DNA from: Sycon ciliatum
Taxonomy: Eukaryota; Porifera; Calcarea; Leucosolenida; Sycettidae
DNA length: 64,000 nt
Direction: 5' to 3'
NCBI RefSeq assembly: GCF_964019385.1
Contig: NC_088649.1
Location: 21,978,435 to 22,042,434 of the forward strand
Part shown: in pieces, positions 1 to 8,843 of the stretch
How positions within the stretch are numbered: the stretch's first letter is position 1
Layout: every line of letters begins with the position of its first letter
Position numbers and translations under genes: made by a program
Notes under the pieces: generated by a model
The model's database searches: none
The model's input: only the letters and a program-made list of their open reading frames with translations
What the model was told of the DNA's origin: nothing

Positions 1-166
1 AAGTTCGTGCGAAAATTCGTACACACTTTCGCAAGGCCTGTCGCGAAACTTCGTTCGAACTTTCGTTGTGCAGAACCTCTCTATTCACTTTGTGCACATG
101 GCGGGTTGAAATCTGACCCGGGTCGAACTCAACCCGGGTTGAAACGCTTCATGTAAACACAGCCTA
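1..166. mobile_element. Possible DNA-transposon end, cut by the window edge
   Basis: The stretch ends in a terminus-like sequence that reads inward on the minus strand as AGGCTGTGTTTACATGAAGC. It is followed by repeated CCCGGGT-type blocks and by several short TTCG-containing repeats. Termini of this style are common on hAT- or PIF-like non-autonomous elements. The other end lies outside the window, so neither a terminal inverted repeat nor a target duplication can be shown. Family assignment is a guess. Confidence 0.25.
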
Positions 167-173
167 TATTCAA

Positions 174-820
174 ATTGTATTGTATTGTATTGTATTTATT
201 TAAAAGGATTCTCCAAAAGCAAATGGATGCTTATCACGGAAGTCTCCCACATAAATATCGCAAGAAAAATGGGGAAATGGGGGAGAGGAGAGTGGAAGAT
301 GAAGCATGGGAAGAAGGGAAACAAGTACCTAAATATCGAGGTATAAAAGCAGAAAAGAAATCGACGAGGGAAGAAATCACCTCTGCAGATAATAGCGGGA
401 CATTTAGATGAAAAAAACCCAGCAAGGATTAATTTCAAGGAAAAAAATTTCTCAAACGGAAAAGTTCGGAATTCCAGTCAGAGAATATCGATGCTGAGAG
501 TAATGAGCCTTTAGAGCAATGCGAAAATTGACAGAGGACTGAACGCTGCGGATGCGTTCTGGAAGTTTGTTCCATTCCACAGATAAACTGAAGAGAGGGG
601 ATTTAAGGAAATGGGCGCCAGAACGAGGTAAAACTATAGAGGACGGGTGTCGACAACTAAGGGATACATTGAATTTGAAACGAATTAGCAAAGACGGAAA
701 CTGGTAAAAGACATGATGAAAATACAGCAAGGACAGAATCTGACGACGCCACTTCAGGGATGACCAGTCACAAGTACGATTAAGAATCTGCTTCGGGGTT
801 TCCCACTCAGGAGGGTGCCG
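174..820 (-). pseudogene. 5'-truncated LINE, C-terminal end of reverse transcriptase ORF plus 3' tail
   Basis: The reading frame at 452-886 (minus) ends in the pattern found at the C terminus of many APE-type LINE ORF2 proteins: W-N-K-L-P-E-R-I-R, then S, then F-R-I-A-L-K. Downstream on the minus strand are about 250 bases of 3' UTR, then AAATAAA and a pentanucleotide tail, (ATACA)n, at 174-196, which looks like the LINE 3' end. Nothing of the endonuclease or the reverse transcriptase palm remains, so this is a dead 5'-truncated copy. Its 5' boundary is hidden by the SINE-like repeat that starts near 823; the first 20 or so codons of the open frame belong to that repeat. Confidence 0.6.
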
Positions 821-822
821 GC

Positions 823-1363
823 AAATAGGGCTTTCAAACGCAAGATCGTAACGTGAAGCAACTTGGAAGAATGAGTATGAATGCAAAGTGTATGGGGGAA
901 TGCATGTAGGGCGATAGTGCGGGTTCGAATCCCAGGTAATGCCTGAAAAAAATAGGAGAATTGAAAAATAAATTTATAACATCCCTTTTCTTTTTTGCCG
1001 TCAACAAGGCGGTAGACGGTGTCGTAACACCCTCGACCGTACCTGTCCAGTACCTCTCCCGTACATGTCCCGTACCTGTCGCGTACCTTTCCCGTACCTG
1101 TCCCGTACCTATCCCATACAATCAAAGACGGCTGGCCACAATGCATATTCAAATAGGGCTTTCAAATACAAGATCATAACGTGAAGCGACTTGAAAGAAT
1201 TAGTATGTATGCGAAGTGTATCGGGGGATGCATGCAGGGCGACAGTGCGGGTTCGAATCCCAGGTTATGTCTAAAGCAAAAAGTAGAAACTTATAAGAAT
1301 TTATAACATCCCTATGCTTTTTTGTCTAGGTTATCAAGGCAAAAAAGCATGGCGTAGGGCCCC
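823..1363 (+). repeat. Composite SINE-like repeat, copy 1 (two tRNA-like modules around a minisatellite)
   Basis: Two related modules of about 200 bases (about 823-1000 and 1128-1345) both contain a perfect pol III B box, GGTTCGAATCC (922-932 and 1250-1260). Both carry an A-box-like GCGAAGTG/GCAAAGTG...GG 30-40 bases upstream, which is tRNA spacing. Between them lies an 11-bp minisatellite. The same composite occurs at 36528-37222. A tRNA-derived SINE is the simplest reading; the paired arrangement is unusual. No protein is encoded. Confidence 0.6.
1039..1116 (+). repeat. 11-bp minisatellite, unit GTACCTGTCCC
   Basis: About seven degenerate units of GTACCTGTCCC lie in a row between the two SINE-like modules. 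Shorter arrays of the same unit flank the second composite near 36490-36520 and 36930-36965. The minisatellite is therefore part of the composite repeat and not a local accident. Confidence 0.8.
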
Positions 1364-2180
1364 TGAGCTTCCAGGCTCTCTCGTTTTGTGTTTCACTCAG
1401 ACGACTGTAGCATCTGGATTCGGAATAGCCTTACTATCTTGAGACGGGTCAGCCATACGGGTCAGCCATACCTGAAACATGTCATTCATTGTGACTAAAA
1501 CTTGCGACAACATTATCTATTCGCCTAGAAACGACGTGAATAACTAAAAGTAATACAAATTAAATTGGAAGAAAAATTCCCTCTCACAAGCCGCCCACGT
1601 AAACACTGGACACACTGAAGGTACCCGTGCGAAGGCTAGCTGCTACTTGATATCCTTCGTAGGATTCATCCTCAACACTCTGCAAAGACTGATGGCTTCC
1701 TTCCCTACATAGTCAAAACAAACAAAAGTACTGCTCGAAAACTTCTTGACAGCATTCTGGCACTCTCATGAAGTGGTTCTATGATTTTTTTGGAAAAATG
1801 CTACGAAATGCCACGATAAAGGTACGCAAAGTACGACATTTCGTGACGTTTCCCGGGACACAGCGCTCCACAGAAAAGTGACCTGAGGCAAAGCTCGCCC
1901 GCCTGGATGTGTGCCCGTGTCATCTCCCGGTATTGTACTACTCCCTGCTTGCTACCACACAGTACATGTACTCTAAACCAGGGAGTAGGACAATTATAAT
2001 TGTACTACTCCTACTCTGAACGTGCATGCGCAGCCGTACACACTTCCAATTTGGCTCATGTCGATTTCAAAAATATTGACGCATGTTGTTTTTGAAATAT
2101 TTCAAATTTGGCAGGAGCTTTTCGAGAATTTCTTTCGGAATATTACTCAGTTCCTTCCCCAATTACTCTCATATTGATTT
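1364..2180. other. Non-coding stretch with short palindromes
   Basis: No gene is supported. At 1915-1951 a block reading GTGTCAT...TATTGTACTACTCCCTG resembles the 5' region of LINE A (47938-47971). Nearby are an inverted partner (CAGGGAGTAGGA, near 1980) and two short palindromes, AGTACATGTACT and ACAATTATAATTGT. Confidence 0.5.
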
Positions 2181-5100
2181 TTAAGCAATTGAATAGGAAA
2201 CACCCAATTTCGAAATTGTTATGCACAAAGTTGTTGTGTCAACATGTACACCAGGGGCAATAGAGGCAACTGGTGTCTGGCCTTGTGCAGCGTCTGGAGC
2301 ATAAACAGTAGGGACGGCTGCAGCTGGCGGGGGTGTAGGAGAGACTCTTGGTCGGAGGAAACGGCGGTTGCGCCAATAGATGCGACCGCTTGGAAGTTTC
2401 ACCAAGTAGTCCCGGTGCTGACCAATGGCTACGATTGAGCCATGAGCTGACCACAACTTGGTCCGGGGATGCTGGATGTCGACATGTGCTCCAAGAGACA
2501 GACGAGGAAGGGACCGAGCAGAGCGGTTGTAATGCTGCTGAGTCGACTCCAGGTAGTGTGATGAGCGCTGGTCAACTTCATTAGCGTGTGTTTGCCATGC
2601 AGGAGCAAAGCTGGAATGGTGGGCAAACACAAAAGATGACAGAGGCCGGCCGTAGAGAGCTTGGGCTGGACTCTGACCAGTGGCGTTCGGGGTATTCCTC
2701 CACTCAAGCAACGCACGTTGAAAGGAATCCACGTCGAGGTCGCCATTACTAGTGGTCTTGTGAATTAGCGACTTCATGGCTTTCACGGCATTCTCGGCAA
2801 GCCCATTCGACTGCGGATAATGGGGAGAGGATTTAGCATGACGGATGTGCCAGGTATCACAGAACTTAGCGAACACATGGGACTGGAACTGAGGGCCACC
2901 ATCACTGGTAAGTACCTCGGGGACACCAATGTCAGGAAACCAGCGGCGAAGAGACCGAATGACGTCTGCAGAGGAGGCAGTGCGTCCGAGCTTGGCAACG
3001 CAGGGCCAGCTGGTTAGTCGGTCCACATACACTAGATACTGCAGGCCTTCACACTCAAACAGGTCGGCGCTGCAATGCTGGAATGGCAGATCTGGAGCAC
3101 GATCGTCCACACGGAGTGGCTCCTTCGGTTGTGAGGCGCTGTGCAGGCGGCACTTGTCACAACTGCGGACAACATGCTCGATGTCGGCTGACAATCGTGG
3201 CCAGAATACAATCTGCCGGGCACGGGACTTCGTGCGCGTCAATCCTTGATGGGATGCGTGCAGATCAGACAAGACACGCTGCCGGAGAGCGACGGGAATC
3301 AAGAGACGGGGTCCTTTCATCACTAAACCACTGTCAATAGAGAGGTGCTCGTGACCATTCCAGTACGGCTGGAGTGACTCAGGCATGAGGGACCTCTTAG
3401 CAGGGAAACCAGACACGATGAACTGAACTAGGCACTGGTAGTCAGCGTCGGCCTGGGCGGCGGAGCGGAGCGCGTGGTACTTCAGGCCACCAGACGTATC
3501 AAGCGTGCACACACGGATAGCAGCGCCCTGAGAGGCAGTACTCTCACCCAGTTCATCGTCAGGGCAGGGGTCGCTGACTGGATGGCGGGACAGAGCGTCA
3601 GGGAAAGCATGATCCGTGCCTTTCCGCCAGGTTGCGTGTAGCTGATAGGGCCGAAGTTTCAGGACGAGCCGCTGCAGCCGGGGATTCTCTATCTGATCCA
3701 AGTAGTAGGAGTTCAGAATAGGGATGAGCGGGCGGTGGTCGGTAATAACTTCAAACCGAGCACCGGAGAGATAGATCGAACACTTGCGTACTGCCCAGGT
3801 AACTGCAAGGCATTCAAGCTCAATGACGGCGTATCTCGTCTCGGCATCAGAGAGGAACCGGCTTCCACATTGGAGTATGCACCAGGTGTCGCCCTGCTGC
3901 TGCCACAAAACATAACCAAGTCCGTTCTTCACGGACGCATCAGTTTCTAACCGAAGCGGTCGGCCAGGCTGAAAGAACGACAATATCGGGGGAGAAGCCA
4001 GGGCAGCTTTGACGGCGTTAAACGCGTCAGTGTGTGCCGACTCCCACAGGAACACATTCGTGGACTTCAGCAACGGGCGAAGCGGGTCGCTGAGCTGTGC
4101 GATACGGGGCGAGAAATCACTACACTGGTTGATTAGCCCGAAGAATGAGCGGACGTCAGTGCGATTAACGGGTACTGGGAAATCAGTGATGGCTGCCGTC
4201 TTGTCACTGTCAACGGTGTAACCATCCGTGTTGATGTGGTAGCCACAGTAGTCGACTTCTGGTACGCCGAAGACGAATTTCTTAGCGCTCAGGGTAATGC
4301 CGTGCTGACGGGCGCGGAGCAGAGCGTCACGAACGTGGGTGAAATGAGTCGTCAGTTCCGTATCGTACACAAGACCATCGTCAACCACTTTTACGAAGTT
4401 GGTGAGGCGATCAAACGCTGCGTCGGTACGGGAGTTGAATACATCACCAGCCGAGACAAGGCCCTGCGGGTTGCGAAGAAACTGGTACCGCCCCCACGGT
4501 GTGATAAAGGTGGTGAGCGGCTTGGCATCGTCGGACAGCGGGACTTGCCAATAGCCATGTCGGGCGTCGAGCTTCGTGAAGTAGCGGGCTTTGCCGATGG
4601 CTGCCACTGCGTCATGTGGTGTACGAGCAGGATGGGTGGGTCTGCGTACCTGATCATTCAGCTTTCGAAGGTCCACAGTCAGTCGCATCTCAGTTGTGCC
4701 CTTCTTCTCAACGAGAACGATCGGATGGCACCACGCAGAGGGTTCTGTGACTGGCTCGATAATGCGATCATCGACCATACTGTCCAGTTGGGACTTTATC
4801 TGATCCCGGTAGGCAAACGGTATGGTGCGAGCAGTGCGGACGCAGCTGGGTTCTGCACCTGGTTCCAACTGAATGTCCATGGGCGGACCATCCATTGGTG
4901 GAAGCTGTGAGCTGTCGAAAACGTCGGCAAACTCTTCCAGAAGCTGCTGTTGGAGCTGCTGGGCCGTGTTGGGTTCAGTACGGGCAGAACGGACAAACAC
5001 GGAGGGCCAAGAAGCAGGCAACAGATTCAAGGCACAGAGGCTTTGGCGGGATAGCAGTGCCTCATCCAGGCCTTTGTACACGTGCAGTGTGGTGTCGTGT

Positions 5101-6404
5101 GTGACGGAATCGAGCGTCAAGGTCGCCTGGATCTTGCCAAGACTGGTCAAGGGTGCGCCATCAGCGGTGCGCACAACATCCTTGTCGGTAGGCAGATTCT
5201 CAATAAAGTCTCCGAGGAGCTCGAGGTGTGCAGGGCCAATAGCGTTGATGTCGCTGCCGGTGTCAGGAAGCCAGCGCAAACTGGTTGGCTTGTCGGCAGA
5301 CACGAGCTGCGTGTTGACGGCTATGGTAGCCCCTTCACGGGAGGACGCGGCACGTTGCAGCTTCAGCTGACCGACAGTCCTCTTAGAAGCAGACGGACAC
5401 ATGGATAAGAAGTGACCGGTGCGTTGGCAGCCATTGCATTTGCGATCCGCAGCAGGGCAGGGTCGCTTGCTATGAGCGGTGCGGCCACAATTGGGACACT
5501 TGTCCGGCGAGGGCTTGCTGCCAGACTTGGTATCCTTGGCTGCGGGTGCTCGAGCTTGCTTGGATGCCATTCCTTTCTGCTTCTTATAGCTGGAACGAAC
5601 GGCACTCACGGACGCGTCTCCAGTGGCCTGACTGGGGATACGTGACGAGGTTTGACTGGCAGCCTCCTCGGCGCGGCATAGGTCGACGCAGGTTGCCAGG
5701 GTTAGATCTTTCATTGCCAGCAGCTTGTGTCGAACGTCATCCTGCAGGATGCCGGTAACAATGCGGTCTCGCAGAATTTCATCCGTGTTAGCCTGGAGCG
5801 ACTGCTGGCATGTTTGACACATACGCCCTGAGCATGTCGAACAGACATCCAACCCGGAGAAGTTGCACGCATGAAACAACTCCCTCAGGGATGTGTACCA
5901 CGCGTCGAACGTCTCTCCAGGTTGCTGGGCACGGCGATAAAATTCAATCCTGTCCAGCAGGGGGTTGCGCTGGCGCCGGATGAACTTGCGTAGTTCAACC
6001 ATGGCCTCCGGGACATCATGGGTGTTTGGCACCACAATCACACCTTCACGAACGAAACGTCGCAGGTCCTCATCCAAGGCCTGCCTAAACGCGGCCATCC
6101 TTGTCTCGCGGGGCTGCGCTGACAACAGCTGACACCGGGAGTAGTCCTCCCAGGCCTCGCTCCACGATACAAATTCAGCTAGATTCGCCGACGACAACAA
6201 TATGGGCCGATCCACAGCGACGAGCTTGGTGGATGGAGCAGGAGCAGACGAAGCAGGTGCACTCGTGCTGCTTGATGATCCTTGCGACATTGACTGCAAC
6301 AGAGTTTGGAGCTGCGCATCGCGCTGGGCAGATGCTTGCACTTGAGCTTGGATCAGCTGCACCAGTTGGTTGATGTCCGGCTGTGACTTAGCACCATCCG
6401 CCAT
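2181..6404 (-). CDS. Ty3/gypsy retrotransposon Gag-Pol polyprotein, single uninterrupted ORF
   Basis: This 1,407-codon frame encodes the structural and enzymatic polyprotein of a Ty3/gypsy (Metaviridae) LTR retrotransposon. In order it shows a Gag-like region (about residues 1-290), two zinc knuckles (CPNCGRTAHSKRPC and CNGCQRTGHFLSMC, about 300-335), an aspartic protease DTGSD (about 380), reverse transcriptase with VVDD (about 671), RNase H with ETDAS (about 820), an HHCC integrase zinc domain (CDKC, about 1080) and the integrase triad D (about 1113), D in TSDGG (about 1168) and E in GLAENAV (about 1203). The D-35-E spacing is canonical. Gag and Pol are fused without the usual frameshift or stop. 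The RT motif has V-V-D-D in place of the commoner Y-x-D-D. The start ATG follows a leader with no earlier in-frame start. Long LTRs are not visible. The last 20 or so residues may be read-through into the former 3' LTR. Confidence 0.92.
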   Translation of the reverse strand: MADGAKSQPDINQLVQLIQAQVQASAQRDAQLQTLLQSMSQGSSSSTSAPASSAPAPSTKLVAVDRPILLSSANLAEFVSWSEAWEDYSRCQLLSAQPRETRMAAFRQALDEDLRRFVREGVIVVPNTHDVPEAMVELRKFIRRQRNPLLDRIEFYRRAQQPGETFDAWYTSLRELFHACNFSGLDVCSTCSGRMCQTCQQSLQANTDEILRDRIVTGILQDDVRHKLLAMKDLTLATCVDLCRAEEAASQTSSRIPSQATGDASVSAVRSSYKKQKGMASKQARAPAAKDTKSGSKPSPDKCPNCGRTAHSKRPCPAADRKCNGCQRTGHFLSMCPSASKRTVGQLKLQRAASSREGATIAVNTQLVSADKPTSLRWLPDTGSDINAIGPAHLELLGDFIENLPTDKDVVRTADGAPLTSLGKIQATLTLDSVTHDTTLHVYKGLDEALLSRQSLCALNLLPASWPSVFVRSARTEPNTAQQLQQQLLEEFADVFDSSQLPPMDGPPMDIQLEPGAEPSCVRTARTIPFAYRDQIKSQLDSMVDDRIIEPVTEPSAWCHPIVLVEKKGTTEMRLTVDLRKLNDQVRRPTHPARTPHDAVAAIGKARYFTKLDARHGYWQVPLSDDAKPLTTFITPWGRYQFLRNPQGLVSAGDVFNSRTDAAFDRLTNFVKVVDDGLVYDTELTTHFTHVRDALLRARQHGITLSAKKFVFGVPEVDYCGYHINTDGYTVDSDKTAAITDFPVPVNRTDVRSFFGLINQCSDFSPRIAQLSDPLRPLLKSTNVFLWESAHTDAFNAVKAALASPPILSFFQPGRPLRLETDASVKNGLGYVLWQQQGDTWCILQCGSRFLSDAETRYAVIELECLAVTWAVRKCSIYLSGARFEVITDHRPLIPILNSYYLDQIENPRLQRLVLKLRPYQLHATWRKGTDHAFPDALSRHPVSDPCPDDELGESTASQGAAIRVCTLDTSGGLKYHALRSAAQADADYQCLVQFIVSGFPAKRSLMPESLQPYWNGHEHLSIDSGLVMKGPRLLIPVALRQRVLSDLHASHQGLTRTKSRARQIVFWPRLSADIEHVVRSCDKCRLHSASQPKEPLRVDDRAPDLPFQHCSADLFECEGLQYLVYVDRLTSWPCVAKLGRTASSADVIRSLRRWFPDIGVPEVLTSDGGPQFQSHVFAKFCDTWHIRHAKSSPHYPQSNGLAENAVKAMKSLIHKTTSNGDLDVDSFQRALLEWRNTPNATGQSPAQALYGRPLSSFVFAHHSSFAPAWQTHANEVDQRSSHYLESTQQHYNRSARSLPRLSLGAHVDIQHPRTKLWSAHGSIVAIGQHRDYLVKLPSGRIYWRNRRFLRPRVSPTPPPAAAVPTVYAPDAAQGQTPVASIAPGVHVDTTTLCITISKLGVSYSIA
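2231..2243 (-). repeat. Putative start of 3' LTR (13-bp match to the 5' side)
   Basis: On the minus strand the sequence reads TGTTGACACAACA inside the last codons of the gag-pol frame. The same 13-mer lies 185 bp upstream of the polyprotein start (6589-6601). Sequence after the 13-mer differs on the two sides, so the 3' LTR seems lost or replaced just after its first bases. The 13-mer starts with TG, as LTRs do. Confidence 0.4.
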
Positions 6405-6601
6405 GGCGAAATCACAACTATCGATATCGTACTACAAGGCTACGAAAAAATTCTAGAACTTCGAAACGGACAATTTTCGAAGCGAAACGAAAACGGGCAG
6501 AGAGCAACACTACAGGTGGGCTACTCTACAACTGCAATGGAACTACTAGTATACTAAGACTACAGGTAAAGTAAGACGTTCACTGCGCCATGTTGTGTCA
6601 A
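6405..6601 (-). promoter_or_regulatory. Putative 5' LTR and leader of the Ty3/gypsy element
   Basis: On the minus strand this begins with TGTTGACACAACA and runs 197 bp to the gag-pol ATG at 6404. No convincing primer-binding site or LTR 3' boundary could be placed. Transcription of the element would have to start here. Confidence 0.35.
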
Positions 6602-7005
6602 CAAACGCAAACACACGAGGTAGGGTTTGTGACTTATCTTTCAGAAGACAAAGAGAAAAGACTTCTTGTCCATAGCAAAGGACAGGCAGAAAACCGTGAT
6701 GCATGTGTGTACTAGTATGCGTACACACGCGAGTACAAAAGGGCAATGCGTACAACAGGCAGAACATATATGGATACACCAAAAGTGATCACAGATTTTG
6801 CGTGGTATAGATGATGGCCAGGCGGGTTTTTGAAATCACACGTCTCACACGTACGAGATGATTTGGCTACCACGCAACGAAGAGTGCATACCGGTTTGTA
6901 CCAAGAGTACATATGTACTCTTGGTACAAACAAGAGTACAACCAAGTTTTTTTTAGTGTAAAACTCTTGCCATTCCGGAGACATATTTGCCACACCTGTG
7001 TACTA
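6602..7005. other. Non-coding stretch with a 36-bp perfect palindrome
   Basis: No gene is seen. At 6895-6930 lies a perfect palindrome; its half-site is TTTGTACCAAGAGTACAT. A related partial copy (GAGTACATGTACTCT...ATGTACTCTTGG) lies near 39503-39533. Confidence 0.7.
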
Positions 7006-7307
7006 TTACCGTAAAGTACCGTTGATCCGCCCCCCACGCCATGTCGCTTCCCAGCTGGATTTTCAGCAGGGGGTGGGAATTAGATCAAGGCTGTCAAGTG
7101 CAGTACGATGTACAACAACGTAGAGGATCAGACTCAATGTGCTGGATTGTGCACATTTTCATCCTGGATTGGCAAGTATTGTGTACAGCAGTGCATGTGT
7201 CGGTTCAACATCGTATTTCGTTGTATACGCCAAAGTCGCTTCACAAGGAGAAAATCGACAGGGGGCGGGAATTAGAGAGGGGGCGGATCAACGGTACTTT
7301 ACGGTAA
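7006..7307. mobile_element. 302-bp MITE with perfect terminal inverted repeats
   Basis: Both ends carry the same inverted repeat of about 29 bp, perfect over its length, beginning TTACCGTAAAGTACCGTTGA (7006 onward, and ending at 7307 on the other strand). There is no coding capacity. The outermost TTA/TAA could be part of the repeat or a TA-containing target duplication, so superfamily is not settled. Confidence 0.75.
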
Positions 7308-7377
7308 TTATCCATATAAAAACCGCTTTGTGAGCGGTTTTGAAAAACCTTTACTGGTACTGCTTCGTCGTAAAAGT

Positions 7378-7668
7378 AAGAAATTAGAACTGGCCCATTG
7401 TTCCCCCAAATGAGAACCGATCCACCTTAATCGCGAATGACGGGACCCGAACGCACCAGTAGCACGAGGGCGGGAGGGCACAGGACAGCAATTATCAGAG
7501 GGTAATACCACCTACCGCTAGTACAGTACATGGCTTATAGTCCGGACAAACGTCCCCATCTGCATTCACAAGTAGGAACCTCGTGCTACCGATGCGTTCG
7601 GGTCCCGTCATTCGCGATTTAGGTGGATCAGTTCGCATTTGGGGGACAATGGGCCAGTTCTAATTTGC
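7378..7668. mobile_element. Foldback element with arms of about 90 bp
   Basis: The left arm (about 7378-7470, starting AGAAATTAGAACTGGCCCAT) is repeated inverted at about 7577-7668 with few mismatches, around a 106-bp centre. No target duplication or coding content is evident. Confidence 0.65.
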
Positions 7669-7808
7669 TGCTGACCGGTGGAATATGCTGCCTTCCACTG
7701 TTCGTACTTGTAAGGATAGCCGCTCATTTATTCGCTCATGCATAACCTTCCTAGGGGCGTCCGTAAGGGGACCATAGGTCTGTGGGAAACACCCTAGTAA
7801 AATAAAAG

Positions 7809-8683
7809 TTAAAGGGGAAGTATACCCTAAAATCAAATTTTCACCAGTTGTAGTCTTCGGGGTGCTGAGTCGAATGGTCTTGGTCCGAGGAAGCTGAGAC
7901 GCTCCCTTCCTACTTGAATCCCAATCGAACTCGCGCACTTCCACCGAAACTGGGTGACTGCGCCCTACTAGATGGGGATTTGTATGCAAAATGTCACTAA
8001 AAGCGCCATTTCGTTCTTATAAAAGCATTGATGACCGCGATTGGCCCATATGTTGTAGTCTTTTGGACGCTGAGTCGACTGGTTTTGGTCCGAAAAGGCT
8101 GCGATGCAGCGTTCCTCCTTTATTCCCAATCGAAAATGGTTGAACAAGCGGTCACGTGCTCCTGCGTACACCAGTCAGCTGGTCACCGTGCCTGCAGGGT
8201 ACAACTTACTAGCCTGTTTGACCTTTTTTGGGTGCAGTCCTGTCACTCGAGTTGAACTCAAGTTGAACCTTGGTGTGAAAGTTGTCGCCTGCTGGCGCGG
8301 TGACCAGGTGATTTTGGCACCCAGGAGCACGTGACCGCTTGTTTAACCATGTTCGATTGGGAATAAAGGAGGAACGCTGCATCGCAGCCTTTTCGGACCA
8401 AAACCAGTCAACTCAGCGTCCAAAAGACTACAACATATGGGTCAATCGCGGTCATCCGTGCTTTTATAAGAACGAAATGGCGCTTTTAGTGACATTTTGC
8501 ATACAAATCCCCATCTCGTGGGGCGCAGTCACCCAGTTTCGGTGGAAGTGCGCGAGTTCGATTGGGATTCAAGTAGGAAGGGAGCGTCTCAGCTTTCTCG
8601 GACCAATACCATTCGACTCAGCACCCAGAAGACTACAACTGATGAAAATTTGATTTTAGGGTATACATGTACTTCCCCTTTAA
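7809..8683. mobile_element. T2/Kolobok-like MITE, 867 bp, long inverted repeats, TTAA target duplication
   Basis: The element spans 7813-8679 and starts and ends AGGGGAAGT/ACTTCCCCT, flanked on both sides by TTAA (7809-7812, 8680-8683). Arms of about 354 bp (7813-8166 and 8326-8679) are nearly exact inverted repeats around a 159-bp centre. A TTAA target with TTAAAGGRR ends is the hallmark of the T2/Kolobok group of MITEs (established for Xenopus T2 elements); assignment here rests on those ends only. A second, 5'-truncated copy is at 34469-35101. Confidence 0.75.
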
Positions 8684-8843
8684 TAATAATAATAATTGTG
8701 GAAGAGAAAAAGACATATGGATATGGATACAAGTTAAGAGTAACTCTCCATCACAGTTACATGATACTATATACAGTCAGAAAGTGCAATTACTAGGCAC
8801 AAAACTGACAGAGTACTGAAACATTCGACCTCCTGACACCTAG
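8684..8843. other. Spacer with (TAA)n run
   Basis: A short (TAA)n run directly follows the TTAA of the MITE. The remainder up to the LINE is non-coding. Confidence 0.6.

Noticed and set aside
918-940. Functional tRNA gene at the B-box-like sequence
   Set aside because: T-stem pairing is incomplete and no acceptor stem or anticodon arm can be folded; a SINE-like tRNA relic fits better.
4236-4910. 224-codon plus-strand frame within the gypsy element
   Set aside because: Shadow of the gag-pol reading frame on the other strand.
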